Made by a program: the position numbers and the translations under genes. From NCBI RefSeq assembly GCF_024172095.1, contig NZ_JAMZDX010000005.1, positions 620,001-684,000 of the forward strand: a stretch of DNA of 64,000 nt, written 5' to 3'. Source of the stretch: Kitasatospora cinereorecta (lineage in GTDB: Bacteria; Actinomycetota; Actinomycetes; Streptomycetales; Streptomycetaceae). This document shows, piece by piece, positions 25,278-35,585 of this stretch (positions are counted from its first letter, which is position 1; each line of letters begins with the position of its first letter). The notes under the pieces are model-generated. The model worked only from the letters and a program-made list of their open reading frames with translations, had not been told where the DNA came from and ran no database searches.

Positions 25278-26585
25278 ATGGCCCCGTTCAGAGCCCGTCG
25301 CACCACCGTCGTCCTCGGCTCCACCGCACTCGCCGCATCCCTCCTGCTCACCGCGTGCGGCAGCGGCAGCGGTAGCGGCTCCACGGACTCCGCCGGCGGC
25401 AAGGTGACGCTCACCGTGGACCTCTTCGGCACCTTCGGGTTCAAGGAGAGCGGTCTCTACGACGAGTACATGAAGACCCACCCGAACATCACCATCAAGC
25501 AGACCGACACCCAGGACGAGGGCCAGTACTGGCAGGCCCTGCAGACCAAGCTGGCCGGCGGCGGCGGACTCGCCGACATCCAGGGCCTGGAGGTCGGCCG
25601 GGTCGCCAGCGTGCTGCAGAAGCAGGCCGACCGCTTCACCGACCTGCGCACCCTCGGCCTCGGCGGCGTCAACGACGAGCTGGTGGCGTGGAAGGGCGCC
25701 GCGGTGAAGACCGCCGACGGCAAGGTGCTCGGCGCCGGCACCGACATCGGCCCGGAGGCGATCTGCTTCCGCACCGACCTCTTCAAGGCCGCCGGCCTGC
25801 CCACCGACCGCACCGAGCTGGCCGCCAAGTGGTCCACCTGGCAGGGCTACCTGGACCTCGGCAAGCAGTACGCGGCCAAGGCCGAGGCGGGCAACGCCTG
25901 GACCGACAGCGCGGCGGGCATGTTCACCGCCGAGGTCGGCCAGCAGAAGGTCCGCTACAGCGACGAGGGCGGCAAGCCGGTCTACGACAGCAGCCCCGCG
26001 GTGAAGACCGCCTGGACCGACGCCACCGCGCTGGTCGCCGACGGCCTCTCGGCCAAGCTGCCGCAGTGGACCCCGGAGTGGAACAAGGCCTTCACCACCG
26101 GCAAGTTCGCCACCCTCAGCTGCCCCGCCTGGATGATCGGCTACATCAAGGGCCAGGCCGGCGACGGCGGTTCGGGCAAGTGGGACATCGCCCCCGGACC
26201 CGGCCGGACCGGCAACTGGGGCGGCTCCTACCTGACCATCCCGAAGACCGCCAAGCACCCCAAGGAGGCGGCCGAGCTGGTCAAGTGGCTGACCGCCAAG
26301 GAGCAGCAGACCGTGCTGTTCACCAAGCAGGGCTCCTTCCCCTCCTCGACCGGCGCCCAGGCCGCGATCAAGGACGTCGCCGACCCGTACTTCAACAACG
26401 CCCCGATCGGCCGGATCTTCAGCGAGTCGGCGGCCGCCATGCCGGCCCAGGTGCTGGGCACCGACGACGGCGTGATCGGCAAGGCCTTCACCGACGCCCT
26501 CGGCGAGGTCGAGCGCACCAACACCGCGCCCGACACCGCGTGGAAGCACGCGCTGGACAACGTCAAGAAGGCTTCCGGCAGCTGA
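25278..26585 (+). CDS. ABC transporter sugar-binding lipoprotein
   Basis: A 435-residue solute-binding protein of the family-1 (CUT1) sugar type. The signal ends in the lipobox LLLTAC (Cys at about residue 26), so it is lipid-anchored outside the membrane. A Gly/Ser linker and the binding fold follow (VTLTVDLFGTFGFKESG, then TKLAGGGGLADIQGLEVGRV and PGRTGNWGGSYLTIPK). ATG 25278 has AGGAGG at ideal distance. By context it should bind beta-1,3-gluco-oligosaccharides released by the GH81 enzyme. The permease genes follow with a 1-base gap and a GTGA overlap. No ATPase gene is in the cluster; a shared MsiK-type ATPase is the usual solution in streptomycetes. Confidence 0.92.
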   Translation: MAPFRARRTTVVLGSTALAASLLLTACGSGSGSGSTDSAGGKVTLTVDLFGTFGFKESGLYDEYMKTHPNITIKQTDTQDEGQYWQALQTKLAGGGGLADIQGLEVGRVASVLQKQADRFTDLRTLGLGGVNDELVAWKGAAVKTADGKVLGAGTDIGPEAICFRTDLFKAAGLPTDRTELAAKWSTWQGYLDLGKQYAAKAEAGNAWTDSAAGMFTAEVGQQKVRYSDEGGKPVYDSSPAVKTAWTDATALVADGLSAKLPQWTPEWNKAFTTGKFATLSCPAWMIGYIKGQAGDGGSGKWDIAPGPGRTGNWGGSYLTIPKTAKHPKEAAELVKWLTAKEQQTVLFTKQGSFPSSTGAQAAIKDVADPYFNNAPIGRIFSESAAAMPAQVLGTDDGVIGKAFTDALGEVERTNTAPDTAWKHALDNVKKASGS

Positions 26586-26586
26586 C

Positions 26587-27528
26587 ATGGCCCTCACCTC
26601 CTCGGCCCGCCTCCCGGCCGCCGGCGCCTCCCGGGTGCGCCGGCGCCCGGCCCGGCGGCTCGCCCCGTACGGCTTCGTCGCGCCGTTCTTTGTGCTCTTC
26701 GCCGCCTTCGGCCTCTTCCCGCTGCTCTACACCGCCTACGTCTCGCTGCACCGGGTGGAGCTGCAGACCTCCGACCGGATGGACTGGCTGGGGCTGCAGA
26801 ACTACACCCGGCTGTTCGAGGACCCGTTCTTCTGGAACGCGCTGCGCAACACCTTCACCATCGGCGTGCTGTCCACCGTCCCGCAGCTGCTGATGGCGCT
26901 CGGCCTGGCCCACCTGCTCAACTACCGGCTGCGCGGCCGCACCTTCCTGCGGGTCGCGATGCTGATGCCGTACGCCACCTCGGTGGCCGCCGCCACCCTG
27001 GTCTTCGCCCAGCTCTTCGGCCGCGACTACGGGCTGATCAACTGGGCGCTGCACGGCATCGGACTCGACCCGGTGGACTGGCAGGCCGACACCTGGGCCT
27101 CCCAGATCGGCGTCTCGACCATCGTCACCTGGCGCTGGACCGGCTACAACGCGCTGATCTACCTGGCCGGGATGCAGGCCATCCCCGGCGAGCTGTACGA
27201 GTCGGCCGCGGTCGACGGCGCCTCCCGCTGGCAGCAGTTCCGCCACGTCACGATCCCCGGGCTGCGCCCGACCATCGTCTTCACCGTGGTGGTCTCCACC
27301 ATCGGCGCCACCCAGCTGTTCGGCGAACCGCTGCTGTACGAGGGCAACGCCGGCGGCGGCATCTCGCACCAGTACCAGACCCTCGGCCTGTACCTGTACG
27401 AGCAGGGCTGGAGCTTCTTCCACCTCGGCCGCGCCGCGGCCGTGGCCTGGGTGATGTTCCTGCTGATCGTGGTGCTGGCCGGACTCAACGCGGCGCTCGC
27501 CGCCCGACGCAACCGGACCGGGGGGTGA
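26587..27528 (+). CDS. ABC sugar transporter permease (MalF type)
   Basis: A 313-residue inner membrane permease with six predicted helices. The EAA loop is present near residue 205 (ELYESAAVDGASRWQQFRHV), the site for the ATPase. It begins one base after the binding-protein stop and overlaps the second permease by GTGA. It is the first of the two pore subunits for the predicted gluco-oligosaccharide importer. Confidence 0.92.
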   Translation: MALTSSARLPAAGASRVRRRPARRLAPYGFVAPFFVLFAAFGLFPLLYTAYVSLHRVELQTSDRMDWLGLQNYTRLFEDPFFWNALRNTFTIGVLSTVPQLLMALGLAHLLNYRLRGRTFLRVAMLMPYATSVAAATLVFAQLFGRDYGLINWALHGIGLDPVDWQADTWASQIGVSTIVTWRWTGYNALIYLAGMQAIPGELYESAAVDGASRWQQFRHVTIPGLRPTIVFTVVVSTIGATQLFGEPLLYEGNAGGGISHQYQTLGLYLYEQGWSFFHLGRAAAVAWVMFLLIVVLAGLNAALAARRNRTGG

Positions 27529-28370
27529 ACCGCGTGCTCGCAGTGAAGCGCTCCCCGCTGCAGGGCGGCCCGCTCGCCTACACCGTGCTGGCCCTGGCCG
27601 CACTGGTGTCGGTGTTCCCGTTCTACTGGACGCTGGTCGCGGCCAGCCGCTCCAACGCCGAACTGAGCTCGCCCACCCCGGCGCTCACCCCGGGGCCCAA
27701 CCTGTTCCACAACATCGGCGCGGCACTGCAGCAGGCCGACATCGGCACCGCGCTGCTCAACTCGCTGATCGTCTCCGGCACGGTCACCGCCGGTGTGGTG
27801 CTCTCCTCCACCCTGGCCGGCTTCGCCTTCGCCAAGCTGCGCTTCCGCGGCCGCAGGGCGCTGCTCGGGGTGACGGTGGGCACCATGATGATCCCGCCGC
27901 AGCTCGGGGTGATCCCGCTGTTCATGGTGATCGTCCGGCTGGACCTGCAGAACAAGCTGCCCTCGGTCGTCCTGCCCTCGCTGGTCTCGGCGTTCGGGGT
28001 GTTCTTCATGCGCCAATACCTGCTGCAGGCGCTGCCCGACGAGCTGATCGAGGCCGGCCGGGTGGACGGCGCCTCGCTGCTGCGGATCTTCCGCTCGATC
28101 GTGCTGCCGGCGGCCCGGCCCGGCATGGCCGTGCTGGGCATGCTCACCTTCATGGCCACCTGGAACGACTTCTTCTGGCCGATCGTGGCACTCAGTTCGC
28201 AGAACCCCACGGTGCAGGTCGCGTTGAAGTCACTGGGCCAGGGCTACGTCCCGGACCAGTCGATCATCATGGCCGGCACCCTGCTCGGCACCCTGCCGGT
28301 CCTGGTGGTCTTCGGACTGCTCGGACGGCAGATCGTCGGCGGCATCATGCAGGGCGCCGTCAAGGGCTGA
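27525..28370 (+). CDS. ABC sugar transporter permease (MalG type)
   Basis: A 281-residue permease with six predicted helices and the EAA motif ELIEAGRVDGASLLRIFRSI (about residue 172-191). GTG 27525 overlaps the previous stop. It forms the second half of the pore. The GH1 gene starts 32 bases downstream, so hydrolysis of the imported sugar is tied to uptake. Confidence 0.92.
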   Translation: MNRVLAVKRSPLQGGPLAYTVLALAALVSVFPFYWTLVAASRSNAELSSPTPALTPGPNLFHNIGAALQQADIGTALLNSLIVSGTVTAGVVLSSTLAGFAFAKLRFRGRRALLGVTVGTMMIPPQLGVIPLFMVIVRLDLQNKLPSVVLPSLVSAFGVFFMRQYLLQALPDELIEAGRVDGASLLRIFRSIVLPAARPGMAVLGMLTFMATWNDFFWPIVALSSQNPTVQVALKSLGQGYVPDQSIIMAGTLLGTLPVLVVFGLLGRQIVGGIMQGAVKG

Positions 28371-28401
28371 CCGAACCCCAACCTCCCCACTGGAAGGCGA
28401 C

Positions 28402-29826
<1,425 letters not shown>

Positions 29827-29858
29827 CCGCACCCGCGGGTCGGCCGACCCGAGCGGCG

Positions 29859-29895
29859 GAGCGGGCGCCGGGGACCTGACCCCGGGCGCCCGCTC
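29859..29895. terminator. Terminator after the GH1 gene
   Basis: A 15-bp GC stem with one bulged base (29859-29873 with 29880-29895) between the convergent GH1 and rsgA genes. Confidence 0.85.
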
Positions 29896-29949
29896 CGTCA
29901 TGCCTCGCGCCGGTGCCCTCGCACTGGCGCCCTGCGCTGCGGCCGCGTG

Positions 29950-31029
29950 CTACGGCCGGGGCGGCTTGGCCGACTTGGTGATCATCTTCCAGTGCCGGGT
30001 GCGCTCGGCGCGCAGCCGGGCATCCGTCCGGGAGGCGATCCAGGCGTTCTCCCGCTGGAGCTTGAGGAAGCTCTCCCAGCGGCGCTCGGGCAGGGTGCCC
30101 TCCTCCAGTGCGGAGCGCACCGCGCAGCCGGGCTCGGTCCGGTGCGAGCAGTCGTCGAACCGGCACTCGGCGGCCAGTTCCTCGATCTCGGCGAACGCCT
30201 GGCCCAGGCCCTCGCCGCCGTACAGGCCGACGCCGCGCAGGCCGGGGGTGTCGATCACCACGCCGCCGTCCGGCAGCGGGATGAGCTCGCGGGCGGTGGT
30301 GGTGTGCCGGCCCTTCTCGTCGACCGAGCGGGTCTGCTGGACGACCATCACGTCCGCCCCGGCGAGGGCGTTGGTGAGGGTCGACTTGCCCGCGCCGGAC
30401 TGGCCGATCAGCGCCGCAGACCCGCCGACGCAGGCGCGCAGCACATCCATCCCGTCGCCGGTCTCGGCGCTGACGGCGAGGACGGTCACCCCGGGGGCGA
30501 TCGCCTCCACGTCGGCGCGGACGAAGTCGGCGTCGTCCACCAGGTCGGCCTTGGTCAGCACGACCAGCGGGTCGGCGCCGGACTCCCAGGCCAGGGCCAG
30601 GAAGCGCTCGATCCGGCCCAGGTCGGGCTCGGCCGCCAGCGAGACGGCGATCATGACGGTGTCGATGTTGGCGGCCAGCACCTGGCCGTCGGACCGCTTG
30701 TTGGCGGTCTTGCGGACGACCGCGGTGGTGCGCGACAGCAGCGCCGCGACGGTCGGCAGTGGCGCCGCCGCCAGGTCGACGGCGGCCCAGTCGCCGGTGC
30801 ACGGGCCGACCAGCGGGTCGGCGTCGCCGACCGGCCGGGTGTCGGCGCGGACGGTCCGCAGTTCACCGCTGTCGGGGTCGGCCAGCAGCACGTCGCAGCG
30901 GCCGCGGTCGACGCGGGAGATACGGCCCGGAACGAGCCCCGCCTCGGCGAGGGGGGCGAATTCGGCTTCCCGGTCCGCATCCCAGCCGAAGCCGGAGAGC
31001 GGGTGGGCAGCAGGGAAAAGCGAGATCAA
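29950..31029 (-). CDS. rsgA: Ribosome small subunit-dependent GTPase A
   Basis: A 359-residue circularly permuted GTPase that helps mature the 30S subunit. An OB-fold domain (about residues 30-90) precedes the GTPase domain, which has the permuted order: G4 TKAD (159-162), P-loop GQSGAGKST (209-217) and DTPG (260-263). The zinc knuckle is C289, C294, H296, C302. The last 15 residues are basic. The start is TTG 31029 with AAGGG upstream. A 23-codon ORF with a strong ribosome site lies 63 bases upstream in the same direction, so rsgA may be translated or regulated together with it. Confidence 0.93.
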   Translation of the reverse strand: MISLFPAAHPLSGFGWDADREAEFAPLAEAGLVPGRISRVDRGRCDVLLADPDSGELRTVRADTRPVGDADPLVGPCTGDWAAVDLAAAPLPTVAALLSRTTAVVRKTANKRSDGQVLAANIDTVMIAVSLAAEPDLGRIERFLALAWESGADPLVVLTKADLVDDADFVRADVEAIAPGVTVLAVSAETGDGMDVLRACVGGSAALIGQSGAGKSTLTNALAGADVMVVQQTRSVDEKGRHTTTARELIPLPDGGVVIDTPGLRGVGLYGGEGLGQAFAEIEELAAECRFDDCSHRTEPGCAVRSALEEGTLPERRWESFLKLQRENAWIASRTDARLRAERTRHWKMITKSAKPPRP

Positions 31030-31092
31030 CGGGGAACCCTTCGAGGGGTGGCCCCGGCCGCGCGCCCGACGGCGCGTCAGTGGATGGTCAGG

Positions 31093-31164
31093 TCAGCCGG
31101 AGACCACGGGAGTGGAGAGGATGGGCTTCTGGGCGCGGACAGCGCTCGTCACAACGACAGCCAT
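31093..31164 (-). CDS. Small ORF upstream of rsgA, 23 residues
   Basis: ATG 31164 is preceded by GGGAGGTGAGG, the best ribosome site in the neighbourhood. The product starts MAVVVTSAVRAQKPIL and ends TPVVSG. It lies alone in the rsgA leader. It may be a leader peptide acting on rsgA or a small membrane-associated peptide; sequence alone does not decide. Confidence 0.45.
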   Translation of the reverse strand: MAVVVTSAVRAQKPILSTPVVSG

Positions 31165-31304
31165 CACTGACCTCACCTCCCGTTTCTCGTACGGCCGACA
31201 GCGGCAGCCCGCACGGGCCGCCCGACGAACAATCACCCTAGCGACCCCCGCCGCGACCCCGCCACCGATTTGTCGGCGGCCCGGCGGGACCGGCCGAGCA
31301 GGCA

Positions 31305-32546
31305 CTACGGCCGGTCGCCGTCCGGGGGCGGGGGCTGGCGGCGCTGCTGGCCGCGGTTGCCGATCCGGCCCCGGACGTCGGTGTGGTTGAGGAAGCCGGC
31401 CCAGCGCTCCGGGTACTCGGAGGGCGGCAGCCCGTCGTCCTCGTCCTCGTCGTCGAGGTCCTCCTCGACACCCTCACCGAGGCCGAGCTGGCGGGTGCGC
31501 AGCGCCCGCTCCACGGCCCGCCGGGCGGCGGCCTCGCGGACCAGGTAGGCGGCGGCCTCCTCCTCGGCGCGCTCGTTCTCGGCGCGGGCGTCGGCGGTCT
31601 CCACGGTGGGCCAGCGGCGGTCTATGGCGGCGTTCATGGCGGCGCCGATCAGGACGGCCAGCGCGACCACGCCGATCCAGAGCAGCACCGCGACGGGTGC
31701 GGCCAGCGTGCCGTACACCGAGGGGCCCTCGACCGAGCTGATCAGGTAGACCCGCAGGGCCACGCTGCACACCACCAGGACCACCAGGGCGACCAGTGCG
31801 CCGGGGATGTCCTCGCGCCAGGGCGTGGAGACGGGGACGGCGACGTGGTAGAGCGTGGTGAGGGAGACGATCAGCAGCAGGATGGCGGTGGGCCAGTACA
31901 GGGCGCTGACCACACCGGCGGAGTCGGGCAGGGCGTGCACCACCAGTCCGGGGCCGGCCAGCAGCAGGGGCAGCACCAGGGAGCCGATCACCAGGGCGCC
32001 GAGGTAGAGGCCGAGGGACATCAGCCGGGTCTTGACGATGCCGCGCTTGCCGTCGAGGCCGTACATGACGGTGATGGTGTCGATGAAGATGTAGAGGGCC
32101 CGCGATCCGGACCACAGGGAGAGCAGGAAGCCGATCGAGATCAGGTCGGGTCGGCCGCCCCGTTTGAAGACTCCGTCGAGGAGCGGGACGACGACCTGCT
32201 GGATCGAGCTGGGTGAGAGGACCGTCCCGGATGCCGAGATGATGTCCTGCTCCAGCTTGTCGATGGTGCCGGCGCCGAGGATGTCGTCGAGGTAGCCGAG
32301 GGTGCCGGCGAGGCAGAGCAGCAGCGGCGGGATGGACAGCAGGGTGAAGAACGCGGCCTCGGCCGCGAGCCCGGTGACGCGGTACTCGACGCAGGTGTTG
32401 GTGGTGTCCTTGAGCAGCGCCCACAGGGTGCGGTGCCAGGTGTTCTGCTTGACGGCGCGGCGGCGTCCGCCGCGGCGGTGGCCGGGCCGCTCGCCGGGCC
32501 GGGCCGGCGGGTCCTGCGGGGGCGGGTTGCTGCCTGCTGCTTGCAC
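31305..32546 (-). CDS. YihY/virulence factor BrkB family membrane protein
   Basis: A 413-residue inner membrane protein of the UPF0761/YihY family. A basic Pro-rich N-terminus leads into six predicted helices: VTGLAAEAAFFTLLSIPPLL, ISIGFLLSLWSGSRALYIF, LYLGALVIGSLVLPLLL and three later ones up to about residue 325. The long C-terminus is cytoplasmic, with an acidic run (LDDEDEDDG) and a Gln/Arg/Pro-rich end. The family's function is unknown despite the BrkB name. The start is uncertain: GTG 32546 is chosen because upstream codons lose coding character, but its ribosome site is weak. Confidence 0.85.
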   Translation of the reverse strand: MQAAGSNPPPQDPPARPGERPGHRRGGRRRAVKQNTWHRTLWALLKDTTNTCVEYRVTGLAAEAAFFTLLSIPPLLLCLAGTLGYLDDILGAGTIDKLEQDIISASGTVLSPSSIQQVVVPLLDGVFKRGGRPDLISIGFLLSLWSGSRALYIFIDTITVMYGLDGKRGIVKTRLMSLGLYLGALVIGSLVLPLLLAGPGLVVHALPDSAGVVSALYWPTAILLLIVSLTTLYHVAVPVSTPWREDIPGALVALVVLVVCSVALRVYLISSVEGPSVYGTLAAPVAVLLWIGVVALAVLIGAAMNAAIDRRWPTVETADARAENERAEEEAAAYLVREAAARRAVERALRTRQLGLGEGVEEDLDDEDEDDGLPPSEYPERWAGFLNHTDVRGRIGNRGQQRRQPPPPDGDRP

Positions 32547-32708
32547 GCCCCTACGGTACTGGGCACGGATGCCGCCGCTGTCGCGGATCGGCGAGCGGCA
32601 CCCCCGCTGTGATGGCGGGTCGCTCAGCGGTCTCACAGTCCGAAACCACAGCGTCCAGAATGCGGACGTTAGTGGACCGCGAGTCGCCCCCCGTGCGAAT
32701 CTCTTGCC

Positions 32709-32792
32709 ATGCCTAGCGCCGGAACCACCCTAGTAGGTCGACTCCACGTCGATCTCCTTCGCGTGTCCAGCGCCATCTGTCCGGTGACCTGA
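32709..32792 (+). CDS. Leader peptide of the sulfur assimilation operon
   Basis: A 27-residue ORF in the leader of the sulfite reductase gene. It contains the series LVGRLHVDLLRVSSAICPVT, which matches what I remember of the actinobacterial putative leader peptides with a RxHVDLxRxxSAxC core found before sulfur metabolism genes. The Cys near the end suggests control by cysteine-tRNA availability (attenuation). No ribosome site precedes the ATG, so the transcript may be leaderless. The region 32547-32708 holds promoter sequence; 32793-32977 is GC-rich leader, both without other genes. Confidence 0.72.
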   Translation: MPSAGTTLVGRLHVDLLRVSSAICPVT

Positions 32793-32977
32793 GCCCCACC
32801 CCGCCGCCACCACCGCACCCGGCGCCACCTCTCGCCCATCCCCGCCGAAGCGGATGCGCGGGCGCCCTCCGGCCGAGGTCACTGCCATCCGGATCTGCTG
32901 CAAACCCGCAGGTCGGAGCAGTCCATGCCCGGGGATGCCAGCCCCCCGCACCAGCCAGCTGCTCTAAGGACGACACC

Positions 32978-34702
32978 ATGGCCACCACTCCCGAAACGGT
33001 CGAGCCCCAGGCCGGCGGCGCCCGCGCGCCCCGCCCCGCCGCCGCCCGCAAGGTGACCCGCCATCGCGGCGAGGGCCAGTGGGGCATGGGCCACTACACC
33101 CCGCTGAACGCCAACGAGCAGTTCAAGAAGGACGACGACGGTCTCAATGTGCGGACACGCATTGAGACGATCTACGCGCACCGCGGCTTCGACTCGATCG
33201 ACCCGGCCGACCTGCGCGGCCGGATGCGCTGGTGGGGCCTGTACACCCAGCGCAAGGAGGGCATCGACGGCGGCAAGACCGCGATCCTGGACCCGCACGA
33301 GCTCGACGCCGAGTTCTTCATGCTGCGGGTGCGGATCGACGGCGGCCGGCTGACCGTCGCCCAGCTGAAGGCGATCTCCGAGGTCTCCGAGCAGTACGCG
33401 CGCGGCACCGCCGACCTGACCGACCGGCAGAACGTCCAGTACCACTGGATCCGGATCGAGGACGTCCCGGCGATCTGGCAGAAGCTGGAGGCCGTCGGCC
33501 TGTCCACCACCGAGGCCTGCGGCGACACCCCGCGTGTCATCCTCGGCTCCCCGGTGGCCGGCATCGCCGAGGACGAGATCATCGACGGCACGCCCGCCAT
33601 CGAGGAGATCCAGCGCCGCTTCATCGGCAACCAGGAGTTCTCCAACCTGCCGCGCAAGTTCAAGTCGGCGGTCTCCGGTTCGCCGCTGCTGGACGTGGCC
33701 CACGAGATCAACGACGTCGCCTTCGTCGGCGTCGAGCACCCCGAGCACGGCCCCGGCTTCGACCTCTGGGTCGGCGGCGGCCTGTCGACCAACCCCAAGC
33801 TGGGTGTGCGCCTGGGCGCCTGGGTCCCGCTGGACGAGGTGGCCGACGTCTACGGCGGTGTGATCGGCATCTTCCGCGACTACGGCTACCGCCGGCTGCG
33901 CAACCGGGCCCGGTTGAAGTTCCTGGTCGCCGACTGGGGCGTGGAGAAGTTCCGCCAGGTGCTGGAGGACGAGTACCTCAAGTACAAGCTGGTGGACGGC
34001 CCCGCGCCGAAGGAGCCGAGCGGCCGCTGGCGCGACCACGTCGGTGTCCACCGGCAGAAGGACGGCAACTTCTACGTCGGCTTCGCCCCGCGGGTCGGCC
34101 GGGTCTCCGGCAAGACGCTCGGCCTGATCGCCGACCTGGCCGCCGCCCACGGCTCCGACCGGCTGCGCACCACCGCCGAGCAGAAGATGCTGGTGCTGGA
34201 CGTCGCCGAGGACCAGGTCGAGTCGCTGGTCGCCGGACTGGAGGCGCTGGACCTGCGGGTCACCCCGTCCCCGTTCCGCCGCGGCACGATGGCCTGCACC
34301 GGCATCGAGTACTGCAAGCTCGCCATCGTCGAGACCAAGGAGCGCGGCCGCACCCTGATCGACGAGCTGGAGAGCCGTCTGCCGGCGTTCGACGAGCCGC
34401 TGACCATCAACATCAACGGCTGCCCGAACGCCTGCGCCCGGATCCAGGTCGCCGACATCGGCCTCAAGGGCCAGCTGGTCACCGACGAGAACGGCGAGCA
34501 GGTCGAGGGCTACCAGGTGCACCTGGGCGGCGCGCTGGGCCTGGAGGCCGGCTTCGGCCGCAAGGTCCGCGGCCTCAAGGTCACCAGCGCCGGCCTGCCC
34601 GACTACGTCGAGCGCCTGCTGACCCGCTACCAGGCCGACCGCCGGGACGGCGAGCGGTTCGCCCAGTGGGCGGCCCGGGCCAGTGAGGAGCAGCTCTCAT
34701 GA
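32978..34702 (+). CDS. sirA: Siroheme-dependent sulfite/nitrite reductase
   Basis: A 574-residue ferredoxin-type reductase, predicted to take sulfite to sulfide in the cytoplasm with six electrons. The siroheme-4Fe4S ligands are complete: C440 and C446 (MACTGIEYCKLA) and C482 and C486 (NGCPNACARIQ). The early segment DDDGLNVRTRIETIYAHRGF and the TADLTDRQNVQYHWI stretch are typical of actinobacterial SirA/NirA. Nitrite reduction is possible from sequence alone, but the cysH-cysN operon and chelatase favour sulfite. ATG 32978 has AAGGAC upstream. The stop overlaps the next small gene (ATGA). Confidence 0.93.
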   Translation: MATTPETVEPQAGGARAPRPAAARKVTRHRGEGQWGMGHYTPLNANEQFKKDDDGLNVRTRIETIYAHRGFDSIDPADLRGRMRWWGLYTQRKEGIDGGKTAILDPHELDAEFFMLRVRIDGGRLTVAQLKAISEVSEQYARGTADLTDRQNVQYHWIRIEDVPAIWQKLEAVGLSTTEACGDTPRVILGSPVAGIAEDEIIDGTPAIEEIQRRFIGNQEFSNLPRKFKSAVSGSPLLDVAHEINDVAFVGVEHPEHGPGFDLWVGGGLSTNPKLGVRLGAWVPLDEVADVYGGVIGIFRDYGYRRLRNRARLKFLVADWGVEKFRQVLEDEYLKYKLVDGPAPKEPSGRWRDHVGVHRQKDGNFYVGFAPRVGRVSGKTLGLIADLAAAHGSDRLRTTAEQKMLVLDVAEDQVESLVAGLEALDLRVTPSPFRRGTMACTGIEYCKLAIVETKERGRTLIDELESRLPAFDEPLTININGCPNACARIQVADIGLKGQLVTDENGEQVEGYQVHLGGALGLEAGFGRKVRGLKVTSAGLPDYVERLLTRYQADRRDGERFAQWAARASEEQLS

Positions 34703-34866
34703 GTGAGCGGGCCGCACCTTTCCACTGCCCGTACTGCGGGGACGAGGACCTGCGCCCGTCCGAGGCCGGGCACGGCGCCTGGGAGTGCCACGGCTGCCGC
34801 CGGGCCTTCCAGCTGAAGTTCCTCGGCCTGCTGTCACCAGGGGGAGCACATGAGCAGCGTGACTGA
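34699..34866 (+). CDS. Small zinc-ribbon protein between sirA and cysH
   Basis: A 55-residue protein starting at ATG 34699 (overlapping the reductase stop) and running 17 bases into cysH in another frame. It has two CxxC pairs, FHCPYCGDEDL and WECHGCRRAF, forming a zinc ribbon, then a hydrophobic stretch LKFLGLLS. Overlap on both sides means tight translational coupling. Such small proteins at this place are seen in related operons but have no known role; cluster delivery or redox transfer is a guess. Confidence 0.8.
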   Translation: MSERAAPFHCPYCGDEDLRPSEAGHGAWECHGCRRAFQLKFLGLLSPGGAHEQRD

Positions 34867-35548
34867 CTACGAGGAGCTGGCCACCACGGCCGGCCGGGAG
34901 CTGGAGGAGGCGACCCCGCAGGAGATCCTGCAGTGGGCCGCCGACCACTTCGGCAAGCGCTTCTGCGTCACCTCCTCGATGGAGGACGCGGTCGTCGCCC
35001 ACCTGGCCTCCTCGGTCCTCCCCGGCGTGGACGTGGTGTTCCTGGACACCGGCTACCACTTCGCGGAGACCATCGGCACCCGGGACGCGGTGGCGGCGAC
35101 CATGCCGGTCAACGTCATCACGCTCACCCCGAAGCTGACCGTGGCCGAGCAGGACGCCCAGTACGGGCCGCACCTGCACGACCGCGACCCGGACCTGTGC
35201 TGCTCGCTGCGCAAGGTGGAGCCGCTGAACCGCGGCCTCGGCGCGTACGACGCCTGGGCGACCGGGCTGCGCCGCGACGAGTCGCCGTCCCGGGCCAACA
35301 CCCCGGTGGTGGCCTGGGACCCCAAGCGCCGCAAGGTCAAGCTGGCCCCGATCGCCCGCTGGACCCAGGAGGACGTGGACGCCTACGTCCAGGCCAACGG
35401 GGTGCTGCTCAACCCGCTGCTGTGGGAGGGCTACACCTCGGTCGGCTGCTCGCCGCTCTCCTGCACCGCCAAGCCGGGCGAGGGCGAGAGCGGCCGGGCC
35501 GGCCGCTGGGCCGGCTCGGGCAAGACCGAGTGCGGCATCCACCTCTGA
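34850..35548 (+). CDS. cysH: Adenylyl-/phosphoadenylyl-sulfate reductase
   Basis: A 232-residue reductase that makes sulfite from APS (or PAPS). The nucleotide-binding region FCVTSSMEDAVVAH and FLDTGYHF is normal, and the C-terminal catalytic Cys228 (TECGIHL) is present. The iron-sulfur Cys set of APS reductases is C117-C118 (DLCCSLRK) plus a CxxC; here the second pair is C200 and C205 in GCSPLSCTAK, a CX4C. The flanks align without gaps, so it is not a frameshift. The 4Fe-4S type with CysN/CysD and CysC present leaves APS versus PAPS use open. Confidence 0.9.
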   Translation: MSSVTDYEELATTAGRELEEATPQEILQWAADHFGKRFCVTSSMEDAVVAHLASSVLPGVDVVFLDTGYHFAETIGTRDAVAATMPVNVITLTPKLTVAEQDAQYGPHLHDRDPDLCCSLRKVEPLNRGLGAYDAWATGLRRDESPSRANTPVVAWDPKRRKVKLAPIARWTQEDVDAYVQANGVLLNPLLWEGYTSVGCSPLSCTAKPGEGESGRAGRWAGSGKTECGIHL

Positions 35549-35585
35549 CCTGACGCACCGTCACCTACTTTCAGGAGAAACCACC

